Shown piece by piece: positions 8,070 to 16,014 of a stretch of DNA of 39,777 nt. This DNA is from CAZOWW01 sp964583765. Its GTDB lineage: Bacteria > Actinomycetota > Actinomycetes > Actinomycetales > Kineosporiaceae. The number at the start of each line of letters is the position of its first letter. The stretch's first letter is position 1. A program made the position numbers and the translations under genes. The stretch covers positions 1 through 39,777 of the forward strand of contig CAZOWW010000041.1 of assembly GCA_964583765.1 (NCBI GenBank), written 5' to 3'. The notes under the pieces were generated by a model, which worked only from the letters and a program-made list of their open reading frames with translations, had not been told where the DNA came from and did not search any database.

Positions 8070-9341
8070 TCAGATCCCCAGCTGCCAGACGCTCAGCGCG
8101 TAGGCGCCGTACCAGAGGCCGAACAGGACCAGCGGTACCAGCACCAGCACCCGGGAGACCGGTCTGGCCCGGCAGATCACCAGGGCGAGCGGTACCACCA
8201 GTGTGACCACCGGGACGAGCAGGCGAGGTCGGGACTGCGCCATCACCGTGGAGCCGTAGAGCTGGATCAGGGAGAGACCGCCGTAGACGAGCAGCCCGAA
8301 CCAGAGCCGCTCGGCGAGGGCGAACCCGTACAGCATGACCGCGATGACGCCGAGCACCACGACCACGCCCATGAAGAAGTCGGGACTGGCCGCGGCGGTG
8401 TCCCAGATCTGGCGCAGCGTCGTACGCCCGCCGTCCCAGCCCGAGTGCCAGCCGTCCTGTTCCATGCGGAACCAGCCGCCCAGGTCGCCGACCCGCAGCC
8501 CGATGAGCAGGATGTACCCGGGCACCGCGGCCAGGGAGAACGCCGCGGGACCGAGGGTCCCGGCCAGTCGACGGGGCTCGTGCCCGTCCCGCCACCAGGC
8601 CAGGAGTGCACAGGCCACGACTGTCCCGGCGACCGCGAGGCCCTGGCAGCGCACCGTGCCGGCGAGGAAGGCGAGGACCCCGGCGGCCCACCACTGGCGC
8701 CGCTGGGTGGCACGCAGCGCGGTGAAGGCGAAGGCGCAGAACAGGGCCTCGCTGTACCCCGCGGAGAGCACGATGCCCATCGGTTGTGCGGACCACAGCA
8801 GCACCGAGACGAGCCCCACCCGCGGGCCGTACAGGTCGCGGACGAGCTGGTACAGGGCCACCGCGGCCACCGTCCCGGCCACCGCCGAGACGAGCAGCGC
8901 CGCATAGCCGGACTGCATCCGCAGGACCTTTGAGACCAACCAGATCGCGCCCGGGTAGCCGGGGAAGAAGGCGATCGCGTGCGGGTCCACCACCTGCGCC
9001 CCCGGCACCAGGGTCGAGGGGTACCCGTGCTGGGCGACGGTCATGAACCACCCGTAGTCCCAGTCCCGCAGGGGATCGAGGAACAGGGGTGTACCGGAGT
9101 ACCGGCCACTGTGCCGGTTGCGCACGATCAGCGTGAGCAGGACGAGGTTGGCCAGGCGCACCAGCAGGAAGAGCGTTGCGGCGAGGGTCGACGAGGGGCG
9201 CAGCCACCCACGCGTCCAGCCGAGCGGGCGTCCCAGGTTCCGGGGCAGGCCCCGGAACCCGGAGGACACGGCGTCGACGGTGCGGTGGCGGAGCCCGAGG
9301 TCAGGGGTGGGGCGGTGGCGCAAGAGGGTATGCGAGCTCAT
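8070..9341 (-). CDS. polytopic membrane mannosyltransferase-like protein (GT-C fold, PIG-V-like)
   Basis: A 423-aa integral membrane protein with about nine hydrophobic helices. After a basic N-terminal tail and first helix, a short loop has DWDYGWFMTVAQHGYP, matching the acidic W-D-x-x-W...HGYP loop of PIG-V-like and actinobacterial GT-C mannosyltransferases, which use polyprenyl-phosphate sugars. The donor and acceptor cannot be told from sequence. It starts 4 nt after the stop of the next upstream gene (TGA-cccg-ATG), so the two form an operon with coupled translation; no separate ribosome site is evident. Confidence 0.8.
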   Translation of the reverse strand: MSSHTLLRHRPTPDLGLRHRTVDAVSSGFRGLPRNLGRPLGWTRGWLRPSSTLAATLFLLVRLANLVLLTLIVRNRHSGRYSGTPLFLDPLRDWDYGWFMTVAQHGYPSTLVPGAQVVDPHAIAFFPGYPGAIWLVSKVLRMQSGYAALLVSAVAGTVAAVALYQLVRDLYGPRVGLVSVLLWSAQPMGIVLSAGYSEALFCAFAFTALRATQRRQWWAAGVLAFLAGTVRCQGLAVAGTVVACALLAWWRDGHEPRRLAGTLGPAAFSLAAVPGYILLIGLRVGDLGGWFRMEQDGWHSGWDGGRTTLRQIWDTAAASPDFFMGVVVVLGVIAVMLYGFALAERLWFGLLVYGGLSLIQLYGSTVMAQSRPRLLVPVVTLVVPLALVICRARPVSRVLVLVPLVLFGLWYGAYALSVWQLGI

Positions 9342-9345
9342 CGGG

Positions 9346-11160
9346 TCACCCGTTCTGCTGGCGAGGGAGATCCCAGACCCAGACGTCGTCGATCTGCTGA
9401 CCCGGCCCGACCAGTTGGTCGATCGTCCGGCGCAGCTCGTCGGAGTTCTGGTAGCGCACGGGCACGACCAGGACGGAGACGTGGTGCTGGGCGAAGTCGA
9501 GCCGGGCCCGGAGGCGCATGATGTCGTTGACGTTCAGGGGATGGCCCTGCACGACGTCGTTGAGCGCCTGGACGATCGGCGGATTGTCCGGCCCGAACCG
9601 ACCCGAGCGATCGGTGGAACCGGGGGTCGGGGCGAGGAAGTAGCCACCGGTGATCGCGAAGCCCAGATCGCTGTCGATCTGGAACTGCATCGCATCGATG
9701 TTCTCGCCCCAGATGAGGGGCAGGATCTGCAGGTTGGTGCCGGTCGGGACGTGGGCGCGCCAGTGCCCACTGGTGAAGAACACCGGCGACGCCGTGAGCG
9801 TGCCGGTCCGGATCGGGAGCGGTGCGATGGGTACCAGGGCCGCGGCGAGCAGGGCGGTCCAGGCGACGGCCCAGCAACGGCGGGCCGCGGAGCGGGGCCC
9901 CCAGCGGCGGCCGAGGCGGACGGCCTGGTCCACGCCGAGCGCCAGCAGGATCGCCGCGATCGGGGTGATGAGCAGGGAGATGCGGGTCGGTACCACCGTG
10001 TCGAACACGGGCAGCGAGGACAGCGCATACCAGGGACCGCGAACGCCCGTCACGTGCCCGTTCACCCGCACATACCGTCCCAGCCCCAGGATCCCGGCGA
10101 CCACCGTGGTCACCGCCAGCGCTCGCACCAGAGGGGATCGGAACCGCCACGCCACCACGGCGAGGAGCAGCACGAGCAGCACCGGGCCGAAGAAGGTGTT
10201 CTGCTCCGCCGCGTCCTGCGCGAGCTTGGCGATGTTCGACGGTGGACCGAGCAGTGACTGGCTCGAGTGCGCGGGATAGGAGGCCAGGTCCGTGGGGTAC
10301 TGCTGGACCCAGTCGCCGAGCCCGCGGTAGCTCATGGGCCCGAAGAACTGCCAGTACAGCGGCCAGGCCAGCGCCGCGGCGACGAGCACCGTGGTCACCC
10401 CCAGCGCGGCCAGACCCCGGCGCAGGTGCGGGAGCACCAGCCGCGGAGCCGTCGCCAGCAGCGCGAGAAGGAAGACGGCGGTGGCCACGGCCGCCAGCAG
10501 CAGGACCTCCTCGTTGAGGAACGCCTGCAGCACCACGAGAAGGGCCAGCTCGCACCCGGTGCGCACCACGCGTCCCGGGATCCGCAGCCGGAGCACGGCG
10601 GCCAGGATCAGGGGGAGCAGGAACTGCGAGGCCACGTTCGGGTGACCGCAGTCCTGGGAGATCATGGACGGCGCGAAGCCCGCGAGAAGGCCCCCCAACG
10701 CCGCCGCGAGCGGGGAACGGACGACGTTCCGGGCCAGGAACCAGTACCAGGCGGTCGCGGTGGCCGCCGGGGCCAGGGTGAGGAAGACGGCCGCGCTGAT
10801 TGCGGGGCCGAAGGCCAGGGTGACGGGCGTCAGCGGGATGGCTACGGCGAGTACTGACGTGTTGTCCATCAGGTTCACGCCGTGCGGCGCGTTGAGCAGG
10901 TGGGTGAAGAACGGGTTCTCACCGTGCGTGAACAACCGGGTGGCATGCAGCAGCAGCCACCGCAGTTGGACGGTGTCCTCCCAGTCGTCGCTGATGAACC
11001 GACTGCCCGGGGAGGCCCACAGGCTGGAGGTGACCCAGGCCGCGGTCAGCAGGTACCCGCTCACGACGCAGGCATGCCACGCCCGGCGGTGGCTCCGCGA
11101 AGGGGCCGGTGCCTCGGTCCCGCTCGTGGCGGGGGCGTCCTGCAGTTCGGCGCACGTCAT
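9346..11160 (-). CDS. polytopic membrane protein, GT-C glycosyltransferase-like
   Basis: A 604-aa membrane protein: about eleven to twelve hydrophobic helices from residue 30 to 470, then a soluble C-terminal domain of about 130 residues. The first loop carries acidic residues (ISDDWEDTVQLRW) and PHGVNLMDNTSVL, a layout typical of large actinobacterial GT-C-like proteins of undefined substrate. Co-transcribed with the PIG-V-like protein, it may take part in extracytoplasmic glycan or lipoglycan building. No Shine-Dalgarno sequence precedes the ATG; TAATCG lies 10-15 nt upstream on the coding strand, so a nearly leaderless transcript is possible (inference). Confidence 0.7.
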   Translation of the reverse strand: MTCAELQDAPATSGTEAPAPSRSHRRAWHACVVSGYLLTAAWVTSSLWASPGSRFISDDWEDTVQLRWLLLHATRLFTHGENPFFTHLLNAPHGVNLMDNTSVLAVAIPLTPVTLAFGPAISAAVFLTLAPAATATAWYWFLARNVVRSPLAAALGGLLAGFAPSMISQDCGHPNVASQFLLPLILAAVLRLRIPGRVVRTGCELALLVVLQAFLNEEVLLLAAVATAVFLLALLATAPRLVLPHLRRGLAALGVTTVLVAAALAWPLYWQFFGPMSYRGLGDWVQQYPTDLASYPAHSSQSLLGPPSNIAKLAQDAAEQNTFFGPVLLVLLLAVVAWRFRSPLVRALAVTTVVAGILGLGRYVRVNGHVTGVRGPWYALSSLPVFDTVVPTRISLLITPIAAILLALGVDQAVRLGRRWGPRSAARRCWAVAWTALLAAALVPIAPLPIRTGTLTASPVFFTSGHWRAHVPTGTNLQILPLIWGENIDAMQFQIDSDLGFAITGGYFLAPTPGSTDRSGRFGPDNPPIVQALNDVVQGHPLNVNDIMRLRARLDFAQHHVSVLVVPVRYQNSDELRRTIDQLVGPGQQIDDVWVWDLPRQQNG

Positions 11161-12522
11161 GGTCGTGACCGATTAGCCGATGGTCCGGGGGGAGAGGGTG
11201 CCCATGGATCCGGAAGGGTACCCGTTCCCTCGGGATTCTTCGGAATCCACGCCGGACCCCTTCGGTGCTCTCCGCGACCCCGCCCTTTCGGAGCGTGTTC
11301 GGCGTCGGGACCGAGGGTCCGGGGATGATCCGGTGTCCGACTGTCGATGCGGTTCAATGGTGCTGTTCGGAGAAGATTCCTCCCGGAGTTTCCCGGTGAC
11401 GCCGCGGGCCGTCCGGAATTCCGGTGCCGGGATTTCCCGGCCGTCCGGTCAGCTCTGCGATCCGTCACCGGACCGGTGCCCGGCAGGCACCACCGGACCC
11501 ACTCGGTCCGTCGGTCCGGGTGGAGCCGTGGCGGCGGCGCACCGGGCTGGTGATCCGGCGAGGTCCCGTCGGCGGCGGCCCCGACCGAACCACAGGAAGG
11601 CGATGGCACCCCAAGCAGCCTGCGGAGATACCGGTGCGGGCCGGCGGGGGACGGGGGCGTCCGGCCGGGCCTCGCCCGGCGCCGGCTCCTGGGGGGAGGG
11701 GACGTGGCGCTCGGTGCCGTCGTCGGACCTCGTCCAGCGGATGGTCGTCCCGTCCCGGCGCGTTCCCGAGGGGTTCCGGGGATCCCCGGCGTCAAGGGGA
11801 ATTCCGGCCGCCCTTGTTCCGGGGATCTCCTCTGGTGATCCGCCGACCCTGTCCGGGCATTTCACGACGCTGATGGCCTGCTCGCGGGTGGGCCTCCCGG
11901 GCGTTTTTGCGCATCTCCCGGAGGGGGCATTCCCGACTGGATCATCGCCGCGCCGGAGGGGGTGTGGTGCTTGTCACAGTGGGTCACCCGAAACTTTCGG
12001 GTCCCTCCGGGGAAATCCTGTGCCCCGGTCGGAATCTGCTCGAGAAGCGGCTGACAGGAAAAGCGTCGTGGGCTGTCGCGTTGTTACCGGCCCGGTCGGT
12101 GCGGGAGATGGGGAGCCCCGGGAGCGCGCCCCGCGCATCGACCGCGGTCGCATCGACCGGCCGTTCGGCTCCGGGACCGGTACCCCGTGCAGGGCCGGAT
12201 CACCGTTCCCCGGCCGGGCACCGGGCTCGCCGGCGCACCTGATCGGTCCCCGCGCGGCGCCTGCCCGGGGGGAGGGGGAGCCCGGTCGTCCCGCGGAGGG
12301 CGGAGTCGAGCCTGGTGACGTGCTGTGAGAGCCCTGGATCCGACCGTCGAGGAACGGGGGACGTGGAGACGTTCGCGGGCGGTTGCGGAGCGTGTCCTTC
12401 CGGACCGGTGACGACGGGATCGGTGGGCGCCGACGGGGTGGGCGACCGGGCCGGAGAAGGGGCGGTCGGGCAGCCGGGGTGGGTGGCCGGGAGCCGGGCC
12501 GCAGGAGGTGGGATGGGAACGC
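11161..12522. other. 1.36-kb region without a recognisable gene
   Basis: No frame here looks like protein: the open ones are Arg/Pro/Gly-rich, with no domain or consistent ribosome site. Local base content is more mixed than in coding DNA, with repeated TTCCGG/GGAATTCC words. It holds palindromes, including CCGGAATTCCGG at 11413-11424, and an exact CGAAACTTTCG box at 11989-11999. It could be decayed coding DNA or a long regulatory region upstream of the membrane-protein operon. A frame on the minus strand (11449-11865) with one hydrophobic patch (AWGAIAFLWFG) is the only faint coding hint. Confidence 0.6.
11986..12002. promoter_or_regulatory. palindromic CGAAA-N-TTTCG operator-like site
   Basis: ACCCGAAA-C-TTTCGGGT is a perfect palindrome around one base. 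Its core, CGAAACTTTCG (11989-11999), matches the CGAAA(N)TTTCG element described for Streptomyces xylanase promoters. No gene starts within 800 bp, so its target is unclear. Confidence 0.45.
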
Positions 12523-13692
12523 TCAGGCGCCCAGGCTCGCGGAGAGCCATTGGAGGCACGTGGGCAGGAGGCGCGCGAAGACCCCGAAGTTGTGCCCCGT
12601 GTCCCCCAGGACGATCGAGTCCACCTGGACCGGTGGCCGCGCCAGGTGCGAGAACCGGGCGATGTCCGGGTAGACCCCGTGCTCGGTGCGCCCGACGGTG
12701 AAGAGCAGCCGGACCGGTGGCGGGGGCAGGACCGCGATCCGCCAGACCAGGTCGTTCGCCTGACGCAGCAGCTCGTCACCGTGGAAGAGGTCGCCCGTGG
12801 TCGCGTCCCTCGCTGCGTGGAGGTCGCCGGACATGTCGACGGCGGCCGAGTAGACGTGGGGGAACGTCATCGCGAACTTCGCCGCGCAGTAGCCGCCGGT
12901 GGACACGCCCAGCGCTCCCCAGGAGGGCCCTGGTGGGAGCAGGCGGTAGTGCGCGCTCAGCCAGCGGGGGACGTCCTCGCCGAAGTAGCTGAGCACCTTC
13001 GGACCTCCTGGGACGTCCGTGCACTCGGTGTCCCGGGGCGGGACGAGGGTGGGGCTCATGAGGGCGAGCACGAACGGACGGGTGTGCCCGGTGCGGACGA
13101 GCTCGTTCATCGTGCCGATCGTGCCGAGGCTGCCGATCAGGGTTCCGATGTGGCCGGGGTATCCGGCGAGCACCAGGACGAGCGGGAAGCGGGTGTGTGC
13201 CTGCGCCGGGTCGCGGTACTGGGGCGGGAGGTAGATGTAGGCCTGCTCGTGCAGGCCCGTGGCGCCACCGGCGATCTGCACCGTCTCCTGCTCCCCGGGG
13301 TCCGGATCGGGCGGGGCGTACTGGCGGTTCACATCCAGGATCGGGTGCGGTGGCTCGTCCGCATGGGGCCGGTGGCCGGCCGGAGGGTCACCGGGAACGG
13401 CCGGCGAAGTGCCGTCCTGGTCGTCCGGGATCCCGGACTGGACGCCGAGTACCTGTTGCTGGGTCGCGCCGAGGAGTTCCCCCCAGCTGGCGTAGAAGTC
13501 GAACTGGTCGTTCACGCTCGTTGCGATCATGATGATCGCGGTCAGCTGGCAGGTCAGGAGCAGGCCGAGGCGGGCGAGCACCGCGCCAACGCTGTGCCCG
13601 GCAGCCCGGGGCCACAGCAGCACCGCACCGGCGACGCTCGCGCAGGCGAGCAGGACGACGAGCAGAAGGAAGGCATGGCTGCGCAGGTCCAT
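12523..13692 (-). CDS. membrane-anchored alpha/beta-hydrolase esterase (esterase D/antigen 85-like)
   Basis: A 389-aa protein with two N-terminal hydrophobic helices (residues 6-26 and 38-58), then an extracytoplasmic alpha/beta-hydrolase domain. The nucleophile elbow is GVSTGGYCAAK (Ser near 264), followed by PHVYSAAVDMSGD as in esterase D, FrmB and mycolyltransferase-like proteins. A His lies in GDTGHNFGVF near the C-terminus; the acidic member is probably the Asp or Glu between them. Substrate unknown. The ATG at 13692 is chosen because upstream in-frame sequence is antisense to the exonuclease gene. Divergent from xth, with about 230 bp between. Confidence 0.85.
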   Translation of the reverse strand: MDLRSHAFLLLVVLLACASVAGAVLLWPRAAGHSVGAVLARLGLLLTCQLTAIIMIATSVNDQFDFYASWGELLGATQQQVLGVQSGIPDDQDGTSPAVPGDPPAGHRPHADEPPHPILDVNRQYAPPDPDPGEQETVQIAGGATGLHEQAYIYLPPQYRDPAQAHTRFPLVLVLAGYPGHIGTLIGSLGTIGTMNELVRTGHTRPFVLALMSPTLVPPRDTECTDVPGGPKVLSYFGEDVPRWLSAHYRLLPPGPSWGALGVSTGGYCAAKFAMTFPHVYSAAVDMSGDLHAARDATTGDLFHGDELLRQANDLVWRIAVLPPPPVRLLFTVGRTEHGVYPDIARFSHLARPPVQVDSIVLGDTGHNFGVFARLLPTCLQWLSASLGA

Positions 13693-13924
13693 GGACGCTC
13701 CCACCGTACGTCCGGGCTCCGCCCCTGGGCGGGACGGATGCCGGGCCAGCCCGCAGGAGGACGCCGGGGGCCCGGGGGCACAAGATACCGCCGCGGCGAA
13801 GGACCGTCCCCGATCTCGCCAAGCCTGGGACCAGGCTGATACCCAGGCGGTGTCCGGCGGGACGACTCGGTCGGGCAGCGCGGTCGGGTGGCGCGGTGTC
13901 CCCGGGCGAGGAGAGGATGTCGAC

Positions 13925-14749
13925 GTGCTCAGGGTGGCGACGGCCAACGTGAACGGCATCCGTGCGGCCCAGCGGCGGGGGGTCGAAGCCTGGCTGGTCG
14001 AACGCGCGCTGGACGTGCTGTGCCTGCAGGAGGTCAGGGCGCCGGACGACGTGCTGTGGTCCACGGTCGGCTCCACGTGGCGGGGTGTGCACCAGGAGGC
14101 CTCGGCGAAGGGACGGGCCGGGGTCGCGGTGCTCTCGCAGGTGGTGCCGGTCGCGGTGCGGGTCGGTCTGGGACCGGGGGACGACGCCGCGGAGTTCGAC
14201 GACACGGGCCGCTGGGTGGAGGCGGATCACGCGGTCGCCGGGGAACCCGGGCTGCTCACGGTGGTCTCGGTGTACGTCCACAAGGGCGAGGCCGGCACGA
14301 CGAAGCAGGAACAGAAGTACCGGTTCCTCGAGGTCGTGCTGGGCCGCATGCAGGAGTTGGCCGCCGACGGCCGGCACGTCGTGGTGTGCGGTGACTTCAA
14401 CATCGCGCACCGGGAGGTGGACCTGAAGAACTGGAAGGGCAATGTGGGCAACGCCGGGTTCCTGCCCGAGGAGCGGGCCTGGCTGGACCGCATGCTCGCC
14501 GGGACCGGGTACCAGGATGTGCATCGCGCCCTGGTGGGTGACCTCCCCGGCCCCTACACGTGGTGGTCCTGGCGGGGGAAGGCCTTCGACCTGGACTCCG
14601 GGTGGCGCATCGACTACCAGTTCGCGACGCCGTCCCTGGCCGCTCTGGCCCGCAAGGCCGAGGTGGACCGCGCGCCGAGTTATGCCGATCGCTGGAGCGA
14701 CCACGCGGCGGTCGTCGTCGACTACGACTGTGACCTCGTGACCTCGTGA
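13925..14749 (+). CDS. xth: exodeoxyribonuclease III (AP endonuclease)
   Basis: DNA-repair nuclease (274 aa) cutting at abasic sites and degrading 3' ends. The endonuclease/exonuclease/phosphatase fold is shown by ATANVNGIRAA, LCLQEVRA (metal-binding Glu), CGDFNIAHREVDLKN, and C-terminal IDYQFATPSL with SDHAAVVVDYD (catalytic Asp-His). The start is the GTG at 13925, with GAGGAGAGG (13908-13916) upstream; the ATG at 13917 is out of frame. The last codons and the stop lie inside an 8-nt tandem repeat, so the C-terminal LVTS tail is repeat-derived. Confidence 0.95.
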   Translation: MLRVATANVNGIRAAQRRGVEAWLVERALDVLCLQEVRAPDDVLWSTVGSTWRGVHQEASAKGRAGVAVLSQVVPVAVRVGLGPGDDAAEFDDTGRWVEADHAVAGEPGLLTVVSVYVHKGEAGTTKQEQKYRFLEVVLGRMQELAADGRHVVVCGDFNIAHREVDLKNWKGNVGNAGFLPEERAWLDRMLAGTGYQDVHRALVGDLPGPYTWWSWRGKAFDLDSGWRIDYQFATPSLAALARKAEVDRAPSYADRWSDHAAVVVDYDCDLVTS

Positions 14750-14777
14750 GCCCGTGACCCCGTGACCCCGTGAGCTT
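14730..14777 (+). repeat. six tandem copies of an 8-nt unit across the xth stop
   Basis: Units GTGACCTC, GTGACCTC, GTGAGCCC, GTGACCCC, GTGACCCC, GTGAGCTT. Each contains TGA; the xth stop is in the third unit. Confidence 0.9.
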
Positions 14778-14795
14778 CCGGCCGGCGCCGGCTGT

Positions 14796-14816
14796 GCTGC
14801 CGGAACCGCTGGCAGC
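14796..14816 (+). terminator. possible xth terminator hairpin
   Basis: GCTGCC (14796-14801) pairs with GGCAGC (14811-14816) over a 9-nt loop, 47 nt after the xth stop. Modest stem and no T-tract. Confidence 0.4.
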
Positions 14817-14974
14817 GTCCCCCGGGTCGAAAGGGTCTTCGTCCACGGGGCCCGGCAGGGCGGCGGCAGGGTGGGGTGCCGGGGTACTGGCGGTCTCCCG
14901 CATGCCCGGCCGGGATTGCGTCTGGTGCACAGTTGCACTCCAGTTGTCCGCGGTCGGGGCCGATCCACGGGGGT

Positions 14975-15784
14975 GTGAACGGATCTCGCTGGCGCAGTGG
15001 CACAACGGTCGCCGGCATCGCGGTGGTGATGGTGATGCTGCTGGGGTTCCTCGTCGAGCAGCGCATCGCCGCCAATGCCTTCGATCGGCTGGAGGCGGAC
15101 CAGATCGCCCAGGACGCCCAGCGGCTGCGGCTCGGTCTGGAGTCCGGGGTCACCCTGCTCCACAACTACGGCGCCACGAACTCCATCTGGGACAGTTCCT
15201 TCGGGGACGTGGCCCGTTCCGACGAGGTGGGCTTCCTCGCGGACTTCTCCCCGCACGATCTGCGGACCCTCTACGGACTCGACGGCGTGCTCGCGGTCGG
15301 TCCCGACGGTGCTCTGCGCCTCGGGGGGTTGGCGGAGGGCGACACCTACCGGCGTCCTCCGGCCGGGCTGATCTCGGCTCCGGACCTCGCACGCCTGTTC
15401 GACGCCACCGCTCAAGCGGGAAGTGGGCGGTGCGGGGTGACCTCGACCTCGGCCGGGCCGTATCTCTTCTGCGGTTTCGCGGCACACGAGGACGACGGCG
15501 GCAGCGCGATCTCGGGCGGACTGATCTACCTCAAGTCCCTGAACGGCCAGGGTCTGGAGAGCCTGGGCCGCCAGCTGGCGGTGCCGCTGACGTTGGCCGC
15601 CGGCACCGGATCCTCGTCCGCGGGAGAGTCCTCGTCCGGCGGAGCGACGCTGATCGACAGTTCGATCGGCCGCCTGCAGGTGCGAACGCACGGCGTGAGT
15701 TCCTCCCGCATGCTCCTGGAGATCACCGTTCCTGCCCTGGGCGGCTCGGTGCGGCTGCAGGCGGTGCAGCCGCGCCATCCATGA
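14975..15784 (+). CDS. CHASE4-type extracytoplasmic sensor without output domain
   Basis: A 269-aa protein with one N-terminal membrane anchor (residues 11-28, VAGIAVVMVMLLGFLVEQ) and then a region like CHASE4 sensor domains: RLEADQIAQDAQRL, then TNSIWDSSFGDV at the place of the conserved W-D motif. CHASE4 proteins normally run TM-CHASE4-TM-HAMP-GGDEF/EAL or kinase; here the chain stops after the sensor with no second helix. The GTG at 14975 is inferred from the start of similarity; its ribosome site (GGGGG) is weak, and an ATG at 14876 is possible. The next gene, 230 bp on, supplies PAS-GGDEF-EAL, so the pair may be a split receptor (inference). Confidence 0.7.
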   Translation: MNGSRWRSGTTVAGIAVVMVMLLGFLVEQRIAANAFDRLEADQIAQDAQRLRLGLESGVTLLHNYGATNSIWDSSFGDVARSDEVGFLADFSPHDLRTLYGLDGVLAVGPDGALRLGGLAEGDTYRRPPAGLISAPDLARLFDATAQAGSGRCGVTSTSAGPYLFCGFAAHEDDGGSAISGGLIYLKSLNGQGLESLGRQLAVPLTLAAGTGSSSAGESSSGGATLIDSSIGRLQVRTHGVSSSRMLLEITVPALGGSVRLQAVQPRHP

Positions 15785-15800
15785 GCGTGCGGCCGAGGTG

Positions 15801-15866
15801 ACCCGGTGGCTGAGAGGCCGGTTGGTCGTGCGGGGGGACTGCCGGTGTCGTCCCCGGCCACCGGGT
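15801..15866 (+). terminator. long inverted repeat after the CHASE4 gene
   Basis: ACCCGGTGGC (15801-15810) is perfectly complementary to GCCACCGGGT (15857-15866); the 46-nt interior contains a second possible stem (GGGGAC...GTCCCC). It lies 16 nt after the stop and would form a branched terminator, or an attenuator before the GGDEF-EAL gene. Confidence 0.5.
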
Positions 15867-16014
15867 GCCTGCCCGCCCCCCGATCCGGTGACGGGCCTCG
15901 TCCCGGGGCCCACCCGCTCAAGCCGTGGGATGCCCCGGTCGAGGAACGGGGAGGAATGTCGGATCGTCGGTGACGTGCCTGCGCACGGGATCCGCCGAGG
16001 GGAGCGGGAGCGGC

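Noticed and set aside
11449..11865. Minus-strand frame with a single hydrophobic patch in the long gap
   Set aside because: Mostly Arg/Pro/Gly, no ribosome site, no domain; at most a decayed remnant.
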